A DNA stretch of 64,000 bases from Nephrocerus scutellatus (GCA_947095585.1 OX352761.1:35493777-35557776); one strand, 5' to 3'; shown: positions 22,159 to 33,284, counted from the stretch's first letter. Numbers and translations are program-made. Notes: generated by a model not told the origin, from the sequence alone.

Positions 22159-22401
22159 TTAATTAAAAAGGCAGTTGCACGAACTTTGCTGTTTAGATTT
22201 CAGAGCCTTGAGTCTCATATTGTGGACCTCCTTTCGCTGTGCAATGTCCAGCGTATGAATTTCTCTTGTACGTTTAGTATCTTCCTCGGCTTTTAAAAGC
22301 ACCTCATCTGCGTAACGCACTTGCAACAAGTGAGGTTCAGCTGCACCCTTCTTTATGTTAATCATGCGGAAATCGTTGCCCTTGTATTCGATTATTTGCA
22401 A
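22159..22401 (-). pseudogene. Harbinger Myb-partner-like ORF fragment (unit 2)
   Basis: A near copy of 18558-18800 with a few substitutions (KAEEDTKRTREIH in place of KAKEDTERAREIH). The interpretation and its limits are as for unit 1. Confidence 0.5.
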
Positions 22402-24211
22402 TTTGAAAAGTAAAACAAGCGAATGACTGCAGTGAAAGTGCGCTTGTTTTCGAAACCTAGACTTATTTAAGACTTATTGACTTATTAGCCTTAAGTCTAG
22501 CCTAGGCTATTTTCGAAACGAAGACTTATTTGTGGTACCTGACTTATTCAAAAGTCGCGAGGTGACTTTTTTTCTATCCCTTTCTTGCTAAATATAAATA
22601 TATATATAAAAATTTTCGTTTCGGGTACGTCATTCTAAAACTCGTGAACCGCTGGAAAGATTGACACCAAACTTAGATAATATGTTAGTTTAGTCTGCAG
22701 GAAGTTTTCTCTTAAGTTTAATCCCAATAGGTGGCGCTTTAGTGGTGATAGTCAATTTTTCGTATTTATGGTACTTGGCTCATATTCGCAAAATAAATTT
22801 CTTAAATAAAAAAAACAACCCATAAAAATTAAAATTGATATGGGAGCCCCTCGATCCTGGGTCATTTTTTATTTTTTTATTGTAGAAGAAAATCACCGAA
22901 AGATACATTTGACATCAGATGTCAAATTTGAAAATGCTCAGATCAATTTATTCTGAGCACTTTGAGCACGCTCATACTCTGAGCAAATTAGAAACACGAG
23001 CATTTTTCTTGAGAACTCTTTGACTGCTCCGAACTAATTTATGAAAACAACAAATGATAGAATATTGTGAAAACTTGTTGTTCTATCTGTAAGTTGATAT
23101 CGACAACAAAAAACGACATCAATAAAAATACAATTCAGTAAATAGGTAAGTAAGTTGAATTAAGCATAAAACATTTATGTCTCGTTTCATTTGCTGGGTT
23201 CATTTGTGCGTGAGCTAAGATTTCTCTCTCTCTCCACAACCAAAACCAAGCAGCGAAGCCGACTGCGCAGCACACGCCGCACACAGTCATTAAAGTCCGA
23301 CGGTATTCTGATGCCACAATATGATATTTAAAAAATGTATAAAGGCCCGATCACTACCAAATTATTTATTGGGTATACACATGTTTGTAAAATTTGAAAA
23401 AAAAAAAAACGGGTAATTTTTTTTTAAATTTGTATGGGAGCCCCACGAACCCGGGGCCCGATCACTTCCAAATAAAAGAAAGTGTTGTCACCAGAAATAC
23501 ACATGTGTACAAAATTTCAGAAAAATCGGGCTTTAGGAAGTGCGTTAAAAACTGATAATTAAAAAAAAAATTTGTATGGGAACCCCGCGGCCCGAGGGTC
23601 CTAAAATTTTAATAGAAAGTGTTGTCATGGGAGATACACATGTCTGCAAAATTTCAATAAAATCGGGCTTAAGGAAGTGGGTGTAAAATTGATTAAAAGA
23701 TTTGGTGTGCCAGCCAGCCAGCCACGTGCAAGTGAAGTTAATATAGAGAATTTAATAAGTTTGCTGATAAAATTTGAACCCGCTAAGTGGCGGTGAAGTC
23801 GAGATATTTACAAAAAACTACATTTATTGATATTTGTTCATATCAGAATGGATGTACATTGGCTATGATTATTGAAATGTTTATGTTTATAATTATGTTG
23901 AATTCTGTTTTGACAATTTTGTATTTATTGGTCGATTTCGTTGTTGACATTTGAGTAGAATTGTTGCATGTAGTTAAACCGTGCGCATACACAAGTGATG
24001 GAGTGATGGGAAGGCGATTTCGGAGATGGCGTGATGAGATGTTGATGGGGACCGATGGGGGCGATGAGTATGTTATGAAGCCACGAGCAACGCCGGGCAC
24101 TTCAACTAGTATTTTATATTTTTGTAAGTGAAACTACTTTATCGGCGGTGATGAGAAAATTTAACACGATATCAAAAATAATTTTGTGTCGCGATTTTGT
24201 ATTTTAAATTC

Positions 24212-24638
24212 TTGTAACTAAGTCATTTCTCAAGCAATTTCTATGAAACTTGGTATGTAGGACTAAGATGCGACTATAACCCTTGTTCCTATGGAAATTC
24301 TGGGATCTGGCCAATGGAATCTGGAATTTTGTGGCCCAAGCAATTTCTCAAATGTTTCGCATGACATTCGGTATGTAGGACTTAGATGCGACTGTAGCCC
24401 TTGTTCATATGGAAGTTCTGGGATCTGGTCAATAGAGTCTGGAATTTTATGGACCAAGCAATTTCTCAACCGATTCGTATGCAATTCGGTACGTAGGACT
24501 AAGATGCGACTATCACCCTTGTTCCAATGAAAATTCTGGGGTTTGGCCAAAAGGGTCTGGAGTTTTTTGGACCAAACAATTTCCCAAGCAATTCGTATAA
24601 AAGTCGGTATGTAGGACTAAGATGCGACTTTAACCCTT
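24212..24638 (+). repeat. 118-bp satellite block (unit 2)
   Basis: It has the same phase and monomer number as 20640-21066 and a 3572-bp offset. It runs into unit 3 at the same base as in the unit 1/2 junction. Confidence 0.92.
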
Positions 24639-24766
24639 GTGGGCTCTATAATATAAAATATAGAAATATGTATTAGACTATTTGATTAACTTATATACGA
24701 GTATATTATTTCCTATTCTTACATCGTTGCTGATATTTGTAGTGTTGCATTTTTTCGCTAGAAATG

Positions 24767-25650
24767 TTTATCAAGATGATGTCGGTAAGTAAACAATATA
24801 TGGTATTACATAAGAAATTTAAATTCATTTTTTATTATAACATTTTTAGGAGCTTTTCATGGAATGACACAGGCTACAGTCGGAAAAATCATTAAAAGTC
24901 GCTTTGCTGTTGCCGCATTTCATTAAGTTCCCATCATCAGTTGAAGAGTACACTGAGACTAATCAACAATTTAAAGAAATTGCCAGATTTCGCAAGGTAA
25001 TAGGAGTAATTGAATGCACGCATGTACTCATTAAGCGGCTAGCCAAAATTGTAGGACCATCGGCAGGACATTTCATTAATAGAAAAGGTAGCTAAACAAT
25101 TAACTACGGAAAACAAATTTTTATTTTTGCATGTTTCTGTTATAAAGGCTACTATTCTATCAATGTCCAAATTGTATCCGATGCAAATTGCATCGATATT
25201 GTTGCGAGGTCTCGTGGCTCCATTCACGACTCAAATATATGGAACAATTGTATTCTGAAAAGCAAACTAGAAGCAAATAGAAATATTCATCAAGGAATTT
25301 TGCTTGGTGATGCAGGATATCCATGCTCCAATGTATTAATAACGCCGATCAGGAATCCATCTAATCAACAAGAACACCATTATAACAAAAGTCATACTTC
25401 AACAAGAAGTCGGATCGAATGTCTCAATGACCAACTGAAGTCTAAATTTCGATCAGTTTTAGACAGACTGCGATTGGACTTAGATACGGCCATTGCCGTG
25501 CTGCACAACACAGCCAAGAAGAGGAATATTCAATTTGTTGAAGAACAAACAGCTCCATAGAGTCTTCCGGCGCAATTACATAACATCAACAAACCTGCAG
25601 AAGCAACTGGAATAGCATTCCGAAGCAGTTTCATAAACCAGTACTTTTAA
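24767..25650 (+). pseudogene. PIF/Harbinger transposase 3' half, unit 3 copy
   Basis: As unit 2 up to the C-terminus, but with a TAG (CCATAG where units 1 and 2 have CCATCG) at 25558-25560 that removes the last 30 codons. KKRNIQF replaces KERNIQF. Unit 4 shares both changes. Confidence 0.85.
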
Positions 25651-25730
25651 TAAAAAAAAAATTTTATATAATTAGGAACACAGATCATTTTGAAAAGTAA
25701 CACATATCATTTTAAAAAGGAACACATAAA

Positions 25731-25973
25731 TTAATTAAAAAGGCAGTTGCACGAACTTTGCTGTTTAGATTTCAGAGCCTTGAGTCTCATATTGTGGACC
25801 TCCTTTCGCTGTGCAATGTCCAGCGTATGAATTTCTCTTGCACGTTCAGTATCTTCCTTGGCTTTTAAAAGCACCTCATCTGCGTAACGCACTTGCAACA
25901 AGTGAGGTTCAGCTGCACCCTTCTTTATGTTAATCATGCGGAAATCGTTGCCCTTGTATTCGATTATTTGCAA
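25731..25973 (-). pseudogene. Harbinger Myb-partner-like ORF fragment (unit 3)
   Basis: An 80-codon copy of 18558-18800 with an unbroken frame and the same charged helix. See unit 1 for interpretation. Confidence 0.5.
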
Positions 25974-27025
25974 TTTGAAAAGTAAAACAAGCGAATGACT
26001 GCAGTGAAAGTGCGTTTGTTTTCGAAACCTAGACTTATTTAAGACTTATTGACTTATTAGCCTTAAGTCTAGCCTAGGCTATTTTCGAAACGAAGACTTA
26101 TTTGTGGAACCTGACTTATTCAAAAGTCGCGAGGTGACTTTTTTTCTATCCCTTTCTTGCTAAATATAAATACATATATATATAAAAATTTTCGTTTCGG
26201 GTACGTCATTCTAAAACTCGTGAACCGCTGGAAAGATTGACACCAAACTTAGATAATATGTTAGTTTAGTCTGCAGGAAGTTTTCTCTTAAGTTTAATCC
26301 CAATAGGTGGCGCTTTAGTCGTGATAGTCAATTTTTCGTATTTATGGTACTAATTGGCTCATATTCGCAAAATAAATTTCTTAAATAAAAAAAACAACCC
26401 ATAAAAATTAAAATTGATATGGGAGCCCCTCGATCCTGGGTCATTTTTTATTTTTTTATTGTAGGAGAAAATCACCGAAAGAGACATTTGACATCAGATG
26501 TCAAATTTGAAAATGCTCAGATCAATTTATTCTGAGCACTTAGAGCACGCTCATACTCTGAGCAAATTAGAAACACGAGCATTTTTCTTGAGAACTCTTT
26601 GACTGCTCCGAACTAATTTATGAAAACGCCAAATGATAGAATATTGTGAAAACTTGTTGTTCTATCTGTAAGTTGATATCGACAACAAAAAACGACATCA
26701 ATAAAAATACAATTCAGTAAATAAGTAAGTAAGTTGAATTAAGCATAAAACATTTATGTCTCGTTTCATTTGCTGGGTTCATTTGTGCGTGAGCTAAGAT
26801 TTCTCTCTCTCTCCACAACCAAAACCAAGCAGCGAAGCCGACTGCGCAGCACACGCCGCACACAGTCATTAAAGTCCGACGGTATTCTGATGCCACAATA
26901 TGATATTTAAAAAATGTATAAAGGCCTTGCGGCCGAACCCGGGGCCCGATCACTACCAAATTATTTATTGGGTATACACATGTTTGTAAAATTTGAAAAA
27001 AATCGGGTAATTTTTTTTTAAATTT

Positions 27026-27806
27026 GGAACAATTGTATTCTGAAAAGCAAACTAGAAGCAAATAGAAATATTCATCAAGGAATTTTGCTTGGTGATGCAG
27101 GATATCCATGCTCCAATGTATTAATAACGCCGGTCAGGAATCCATCTAATAAACAAGAACACCATTATAACAACAGTCATACTTCAACAAGAAGTCGGAT
27201 CGAATGTCTCAATGACCAACTGAAGTCTAAATTTCGATCAGTTTTAGACAGACTGCGATTGGACTTAGATACGGCCATTGCCGTGCTGCACAACACAGCC
27301 AAGAAGAGGAATATTCAATTTGTTGAAGAACAAACAGCTCCATAGAGTCTTCCGGCGCAATTACATAACATCAACAAACCTGCAGAAGCAACTGGAATAG
27401 CATTCCGAAGCAGTTTCATAAACCAGTACTTTTAATAAAAAAAAAATTTTATATAATTAGGAACACAGATCATTTTGAAAAGTAACACATATCATTTTAA
27501 AAAGGAACACGTAAATTAACTAAAAAGGCAGTTGCACGAACTTTGCTGTTTAGATTTCAGAGCCTTCAGTCTCATGTTGTGGACCTCCTTTCGCTGTGCA
27601 ATGTCTAGCGTATGAATTTCTCTTGCACGTTCAGTATCTTCCTTGGCTTTTAAAAGCACCTCATCTGCGTAACGCACTTGCAACAAGTGTGGTTCAGCTG
27701 CACCCTTCTTTATGTTAATCATGCGGAAATCGTTGCCCTTGTATTCGATTATTTGCAATTTTAAAAGTAAAACAAGCGAATGACTGCAGTGAAAGTGCGT
27801 TTGTTT
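27026..27806 (+). repeat. Composite tandem unit 4, left part
   Basis: It starts inside the transposase C-terminal region (equivalent of 18069) and continues to the equivalent of about 18847. It then runs into sequence not found in units 1-3. The unit resumes at 31440 with the complete CGAAACC MITE. It contains the transposase end (GDAGYPCSNVLIT to the premature stop at 27343-27345) and the Myb-partner-like ORF at 27516-27758 on the minus strand, with a few private changes. Confidence 0.85.
27516..27758 (-). pseudogene. Harbinger Myb-partner-like ORF fragment (unit 4)
   Basis: The same 80 codons as units 1-3, here followed on its upstream (right) side by unique sequence. An ATG at about 27826 opens MAVQKNKRTFTAVIRLFYF before a stop. 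This may be a leftover of the true upstream part of the partner gene, which the other units lost. Confidence 0.4.
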
Positions 27807-28004
27807 TTCTGAACTGCCATTTTTAGGTGTGTTTGATTAAAAATTCTTATAGGTACTTTGTAAAGTAGAAACCAGTTAGCGGCAGGTTAAAAAGTGACCA
27901 TTTTTTACCAAAGTTAAAGAATGCTTTTAAGTTTAAAGCTACGTATTACTAGTTTGGAGTTAAACTCTTTTAAAGTGGAGTTGACTATAATTTTTCTCGA
28001 GTAC

Positions 28005-28505
28005 TTATCGGTTATTAAATTAGCACACGGTCATTAATAATGCCATTATTATTTATGATGAATCATAAAATCCAGTTTTACATCAGTTCTTAGCCTCATT
28101 TTTCATTACTTAAACAATCATTATTAATGTCATTATCTAGGTAGATATAAATATAATGACCGTGTAATTGCCCTAAAGTCAAAGAAAACCATTTCTCACC
28201 ATGTGCTATGCCAGGAAGGAAATAAAAGCGAGAGCGAGTATTAACTCGCGTAGTGTAAAATCGCCCTTTTCTCGCTCTTCACCAAAAAAGGCGACTCGCT
28301 TTGTGCAAAATACGCTCTTGCTTTTATTTTCGACCTTGCATAGTAATTGGTGAGAAATGTCTTTCTTGGTTTGGCTTTAAGGCAAATTACACGGTCATTA
28401 ATTTTTTGGTTTGGCTTTAAGGCAAATTACACGGTCATTAATTATATAATCGTTTTATGATAATGGCATTAATAATTATTGTATAAGACGAAAATTATTA
28501 ATAAC
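28005..28505. mobile_element. Fold-back (long inverted repeat) element
   Basis: The left arm has CACGGTCATTAATAATG, AATGACCGTGTAATTGCC and CATTTCTCACCA. The right arm has the complementary TGGTGAGAAATG, GGCAAATTACACGGTCATTA and GGCATTAATAATT. The centre, near 28265, has GCGAGAGCGAG and CTCGCTCTTC. A 40-bp part of the right arm (TTGGTTTGGCTTTAAGGC...) is duplicated in tandem at 28367-28446. It is non-coding. Confidence 0.7.
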
Positions 28506-28507
28506 GG

Positions 28508-28640
28508 GTGTTTTTTTGGGAGGTTTGTTTTTCCGATAGATGTCGTTTTATTTTATGACAGTTGTTTTGACAGCTCAAAGTGGCATTTCTACTCAGTATT
28601 GTTTGGCAAATCATTATGAAAAAAGAAAAAAAAAAAAAAA
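28508..28640 (+). mobile_element. Possible mariner-type terminal fragment
   Basis: GGGTGTTTTTTTGGGAGG, then TTTGACAGCTCAAAGTGG and TTTGGCAAATCATTATG, resemble a mariner-like left end leading to a start codon. A poly(A)-rich run follows at once and no transposase is readable. Weakly supported. Confidence 0.3.
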
Positions 28641-29220
28641 AAGAAAAAATGACATTTGTGAAAAATAGTCGTGGTAGCCATATGCCAGAAATTGTGTTTA
28701 AATGTTAAATGCCAAAAAATTATCTACCAAATAAAAAAAAATTTTGGTCATTTCATAATTTTATATGTGTTTTATTCAAAAAAAAAATCGGCAACCTCTT
28801 AAAAAAACATGTTATATCTAACGGGTTATATTTTTATAGAAAGTGTTGTCATCGGAGAACGGAGAAACAGATATGTGCAAATATTGATATGGTAACATTC
28901 TAAATATACTACTTCTCTCGTCTGGCTAACTACAATTTCAATTTAACAGTCGTCCTGCTCATTTTTCTCGCACGCCACAAATGTAAATCAAGCGTAATTG
29001 TAATTGGTCTTATATAAGAGAAAAGTCTTCTTTGCGCAGAGCATAGCATCCGTTTCGTTCGTTGCGGTGGCGTATGCAACTCACAGATCGTTTAAATACA
29101 CGCATTATTATGGAAGTGTCCTTTTAGCAACGCAAAAAGTTGACCAACTTTCAAAATTCTGTTTATGGCTTTTTTCTAAAAAATTTACTTTTATTTTAAA
29201 TTCATACTTCAGATAAAATT
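28641..29220. other. Mostly unassigned; includes one dispersed-repeat copy
   Basis: 28795-28900 carries GAAAGTGTTGTCATCGG and GTGCAAATATTGA, a copy of the dispersed repeat. The rest is AT-rich with only short chance frames. I see no gene. Confidence 0.5.
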
Positions 29221-29226
29221 TTTAAT

Positions 29227-29375
29227 AGCTGCATTTAACTTGGAATCCGAATCTGAATTCGAATGTCAAAACCAGCCAAAACCAGCCAAACAGCAGGTTT
29301 TCAAATTCCAAAGAAGGAATTCGACAGTGCAATTGTTGTTGTAATCCCCAATTCGAATTCAAATAAAATACAACT
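29227..29375 (+). mobile_element. AATTCGAATGTC MITE, copy 1
   Basis: A member of a family of about 150 bp. It contains GGAATCCGAAT, GAATTCGAATGTCAAAACC, ACAGCAGGTTTTC, CCAAAGAAGGAATTCGACAG, TGCAATTGTTGTTGTAAT and an end CAAATAAAATAC that is the inverse of the GTATTTTATTTG start seen in better copies. Confidence 0.85.
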
Positions 29376-29383
29376 AATAAGCC

Positions 29384-29517
29384 GTATTTTATTTGCCGAG
29401 GAACAACAACAATTGCACTGTCGAATTCCTTCTTTGGAATTGTGAAAACCTGCTGTTTGGCTGGTTTTGGCTGATTTTGACTTTTTAATTCCGAATTCGT
29501 TCGGCAATAAAATGCAG
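29384..29517 (-). mobile_element. AATTCGAATGTC MITE, copy 2 (inverted)
   Basis: The same family in reverse orientation, 8 bp from copy 1. The paired copies form an inverted repeat around 29380. Confidence 0.85.
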
Positions 29518-29537
29518 GTATAATAGGCGTACTTTAG

Positions 29538-29655
29538 TTGTATTTAATTGGAATCCGAATACGAAATCGAATGTCAAAACCAGCCAAAACAAGCCAAACA
29601 GCAGGTTTTCCAATTCCAAAGAAGGAATTCGACAGTGCAATTGTAGGCGTATTTT
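29538..29655 (+). mobile_element. AATTCGAATGTC MITE, copy 3 (right end cut)
   Basis: It runs from GTATTTAATTGGAATCCG to TGCAATTGTAGGCGTATTTTA, then passes directly into the hAT relic. Confidence 0.8.
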
Positions 29656-29660
29656 ATGTG

Positions 29661-30760
29661 GAGATATTTACTATTCTTTTTTGTCATAGTACCAGACGTC
29701 AACAAGATTTTAAAGAATTGCAGGAGTGTTAAAATACATACATAGAAGAGGCATACAAAATTTTAGAACATTAAAAGTGCAGCAAGTTTTGGAGCAGTAT
29801 AAGGAATTGGTACACTTTTTCTGACTACAGCTTTCGAACAAAATAATGATGTAGCAACAGGTATTACAAGTCGAGTAAATCTAAAAAGCAAATACATTTT
29901 TTGGCATACTTTTTAAGTGCAATTAAAAAAAAGTTTAGAATTTCTATCGAAATCCCCACGCTTTCACGTTCTTTTAAGATCTATGAAATTGCATTTTAAA
30001 AATGTTCTAAGCAATTTTATCCATTTAAATTTAATCAATTTAGAAGCCTAAATCAAGTAGATTTTTTGATAATTCGATTCATAAAGTATTGAGTAAAGTA
30101 AACCTTGATGCTAAAGCTGAAATGATGATACTGAATTATGAGTTGAATTAATGAAGTTCTGGAAATAAAACCCCATTGTCAAGAATTCTACATTATTCTA
30201 TGTAAGCAAATTCTTAAAAGAATTAACTTGGAGGACCCTGTATCAAGTGCTGTTTAGACTTTAAATCCTTCTTCTTTGGGTAAAAGTCTATTAAAATTAA
30301 TTCTACATTTTCCAAATCTAGTCAAAGACGAAAACATCGAAGAACTAGAAACCGAATGGAGGTTTCTAATTTTAGACGACTTTCTACCCTAAGAAGAAAG
30401 TCTTAAAATCTTTTGGCATTCTGTCTTCTGCCTCAAAAATGCTTTGGGGCAAATTATGTAACCTCATTTGAAAGACTTTATAGGAGCCTTGTTGTGCCTT
30501 CCTCATAGTAGTATAACTACTGAGAGGGTATTTTCCAAAACAGTTAAACAGTTAAACAAACAGTTGTATGTGTTTAGTTGTTGTTTAACATTTGGCTATT
30601 GTTTTTAGGTACTAATAAGAAACTCAAGTTTTATAATGATACTTCTCTTTTCAGCAAAATAGTTCGATTTTCTCTTGAAAATAGTTCACTAAACATTGGA
30701 AACGGCATCACTGGTCATCTCGTCCAGCGGAACAGAACTGTGTTCGTTTACTCTACTACA
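29661..30760 (+). pseudogene. hAT transposase relic, C-terminal dimerisation region
   Basis: Several frames give a decayed hAT reading. The clearest part, at 30410-30540, is EESLKIFWHSVFCLKNALGQ followed by GALLCLPHSS and TTERVFSKT, the hATC dimerisation signature (P-x-S-x-x-x-T-E-R-x-F-S). Many stops are present. An inverted copy lies at 54822-55885. Both copies carry the same MITE at the same place downstream (here 30761-30905). Confidence 0.8.
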
Positions 30761-30905
30761 GCTGTATTTTATTTGGAATCCAAATCCAAATTCGAATTTC
30801 AAAACTATGCAAAACCAGCCAAACAGCAGGTTTTCAAATTCCAAAGAAGGAATTCGACAGTGCAATTGTTGTTGTAATTCCCAATTCGAATTCAAATAAA
30901 ATATA
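30761..30905 (+). mobile_element. AATTCGAATGTC MITE, copy 4
   Basis: A complete copy from GCTGTATTTTATTTGGAATC to AAATAAAATATAGC, with inverted ends. It lies next to the hAT relic at the same site as copy 9 (54677-54821). Confidence 0.88.
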
Positions 30906-31060
30906 GCTTTTATTTGCCGAGGAATGAGGAGTTCGAATGTCAAAACCAGCAAAGAAGCAGGTTTTCTTATTCCAAAGAAGGAATAAGATTGTTGGAATTC
31001 AATTGTGTGCAATAGTTTTTGTAATTCCTTATTCCTCTGCAAATAAAATACAGCTAATGA
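30906..31060 (+). mobile_element. AATTCGAATGTC MITE, copy 5 (variant)
   Basis: A variant with CTTATTCCAAAGAAGGAATAAG in place of the AATTC version and the end CAAATAAAATACAGCT. It directly abuts copy 4. Confidence 0.8.
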
Positions 31061-31084
31061 GTAGTATCACTTTTCTTCAAGATA

Positions 31085-31285
31085 AACTCAAAATTTCGAT
31101 CTTTAATGAAGTTGCACAATAAGGCCAAATAATCGACAATCGAGTAAAATCTCATTCCAGCAAGTTTAATTGCATCGATCAGCGCTTCCATGTCATCGTA
31201 TTGCTTTCCACCTTTGTACACTTTTCGTGTGAGCCAGCTACAGACATTTCTATAATTTTAAGGTTTGGCGCTCTGACATAAAAAC
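31085..31285 (-). pseudogene. Tc1-like transposase C-terminal fragment
   Basis: The minus-strand reading is APNLKIIE, then after a one- or two-base frame change CSWLTRKVYKGGKQYDDME and ALIDAIKLAG. This is the DD34E C-terminal region of Tc1-type transposases (consensus SPDLNPIEN-W followed by R-x-Y-x-x-G-K-Q-Y). The catalytic E is the last residue of KIIE. There are no terminal inverted repeats that I can pair with it. Confidence 0.72.
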
Positions 31286-31439
31286 ACCTTTGTAAATTGA
31301 TGACAAACAACCACAGCTCTGAACTAGCATTCTGTATATTCTGCAGGAGAGGTACTCACTTTTGCAACCAAAATCGTCGCAACATTGGGTACCACTCCTG
31401 CAGAACCACAAGTTTGCAGTGTTAGTAGCTGTTGTGTGT

Positions 31440-31745
31440 TAAGCCGTTTTCGAAACCTAGACTTATTTAAGACCTATTGACTTATTAGCCTTAAGTCTAG
31501 CCTAGGCTATTTTCGAAACGAAGACTTATTTGTGGAACCTGACTTATTCAAAAAAGTCGCGAGGTGACTTATTTCCTATCCCTTTCTTGCACGAAAATCT
31601 AAATAACATCATATTTTTTATGTTAATAAATGCAAGACGATTATTTGTTTTTTAAAAGCAGCTGTCAAAATAAGTCAGCGATACGTTTCGAACGATTTTA
31701 CTGACTTATTTAATATGACAAGTTTCGGTTTCGAAAGCGGCCTTA
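31440..31745. mobile_element. Complete CGAAACC MITE (about 306 bp)
   Basis: The left end TAAGCCGTTTTCGAAACC pairs with the right end GGTTTCGAAAGCGGCCTTA. Subterminal CTAGACTTATTTAAGAC and TGACTTATTTAA also form an inverse pair. Truncated versions, lacking the right end and the first few bases, lie at 18848, 22448 and 26016 in units 1-3. This is therefore the most complete copy in the window. Confidence 0.8.
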
Positions 31746-33200
31746 GTATGATTTTTTGACGCATGCGCATAGCTTGATTTTGTTCTGCTGTCAAGAACTG
31801 TTAAACATTTTTGGAACGGAGAATATTACAGAATACTTGGAAGTTTATTGAAGTACACGATAAAAATATTATAAAAAAAAGTTCCAATAGAAAAATAATA
31901 AACGCTTTTATATTATATCGTAATATATAAAAATTTTCGTTTCGTACGTTTCGTTTCGTACGTCATTCTAAAGCTCGTGAACCGCTGGAAAGATTGACAC
32001 TTAGATAATATGTTAGTTTAGTCTGCAGGAAGTTTTCTCTTAATTTTAATCCCAATAGGTGGCGCTTTAGTCGTGATAGTCAATTTTTCGTATTTATGAT
32101 ACTATTTGGCTCATATTCGCAAAATAAATTTCTTAAATAAAAAAAAAACAACCCATATAAATTAAAATTTTTAATCTAAAATCTCTAATCGCAGAAATTG
32201 ATCAAGGATCAAGGGGCTCCCATATCCTGGGTCATTTTTTATTTTTTATTGTAGGAGAAAATCATCGAAAGAGACATTTGAGATCAGATGTCAAATTTGA
32301 AAATGCTCAGATCATTTTATTCTGAGCACTTAGAGCACGCTCATACTCTGAGCAAATAAGAAACACGAGCATTTTTCTTGAGAATTTTTTGACTGCTCCG
32401 AACTAATTTATGAAAACGCCAACGATAGAATATTGTGAAAACTTGTTGTTCTATCTGTAAGTTGATATCGACAAGTAAGATAAGTAAGTTGAATTAAGCA
32501 TAAAACATTTATGTCTCGTTCCATTTGCTGGGTTCATTTGTGCGTGAGCTAAGATTTCTCTCTCTCTTCACAACCAAAACCAAGCAGCGAAGCCGACTGC
32601 GCAGCACACACCGCACACAGTCATTAAAGTACGACGGTATTCTGATGCCACAATATGATATTTAAAAAATGTATAAAGGCCTTGCGGCCGAACCCGGGGC
32701 CCAATCACTACCAAATTTTAAAAGAAAGTATTGTCACCGGAAATACACACATCTGGCCAATGGAGTCTGGAATTTTGTGGCCCAAGCCATTTCTCAAGCG
32801 TTTCGCATGACATTCGGTATGTAGGACTTAGATGCGACTGTAGCCCTTGTTCATATGGAAGTTCTGGGATCTAGTCAATAGAGTCTGGAATTTTATGGAC
32901 CAAGCAATTTCTCAACCGATTCGTATGCGATTCGGTATGTAGGACTAAGATGCGACTATAACCCTTGTTCCAATGAAAATTCTGGGATTTGGCCAATAGG
33001 GTCTGGAGTTTTTTGGACCAAACAATTTCCCAAGCGATTCGTATAAAATCGGTATGTAGGACTATGATGCGACTTTAACCCTTGTATCTATGGAAATTCT
33101 GGGATCTGGCCAATTGGATCTGGAATTTTGTGGACCAAGCAATTTCTCAAGCGATTTCTATGAAATTCGGTATGTAGGACTAAAGTGCGACTATAAGAAT
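31746..33200 (+). repeat. Composite unit 4, right part, ending in satellite
   Basis: 31920-32757 matches unit 1 positions about 19015-19925 (TTCGTTTCGTACG, CAGATGTCAAATTTG, CTGAGCACTTAGAGC, GCCTTGCGGCCGAACCCGGG). It then jumps inside ATACACAC|ATCTGGCC to 118-bp satellite monomers (32757-33195). The CTAGT-ended part is missing. It continues to a short unique segment before the 8-bp minisatellite. Confidence 0.85.
32757..33195 (+). repeat. 118-bp satellite block (unit 4)
   Basis: About 3.7 monomers with the same words as at 20640 (GGTATGTAGGACT, GATGCGACT, TTCTGGGATCTGG), slightly more diverged. Confidence 0.9.
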
Positions 33201-33284
33201 TGTTTCCACGCTTGACACGCGACTCGCGATACGCGTCAAACGCGGGATATCAATATTGGCCCCTGACATTGAGCCGCTTACAAA

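Larger units (their letters stand above)
21067..24638 (+). repeat. Composite tandem unit 2 (3572 bp)
   Basis: It is collinear with unit 1, with only scattered substitutions and small indels (for example a shorter stretch at 23340 and a missing TTTT near 23470). Its left junction is satellite directly against GTGGGCTCTATAAT, so this unit begins at the duplication breakpoint and not at a natural element end. It contains transposase, Myb-partner-like ORF, MITE piece, dispersed repeat and satellite in the same order. Confidence 0.92.
24639..27025 (+). repeat. Composite tandem unit 3, right part deleted
   Basis: It matches unit 1 from 17469 to about 19856 and then jumps, after AATTTG, to GAACAATTGTATTC, which corresponds to unit 1 position about 18069. 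The dispersed repeat, CTAGT end and satellite are therefore missing between units 3 and 4. It contains the full set of left-hand parts. Confidence 0.9.
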
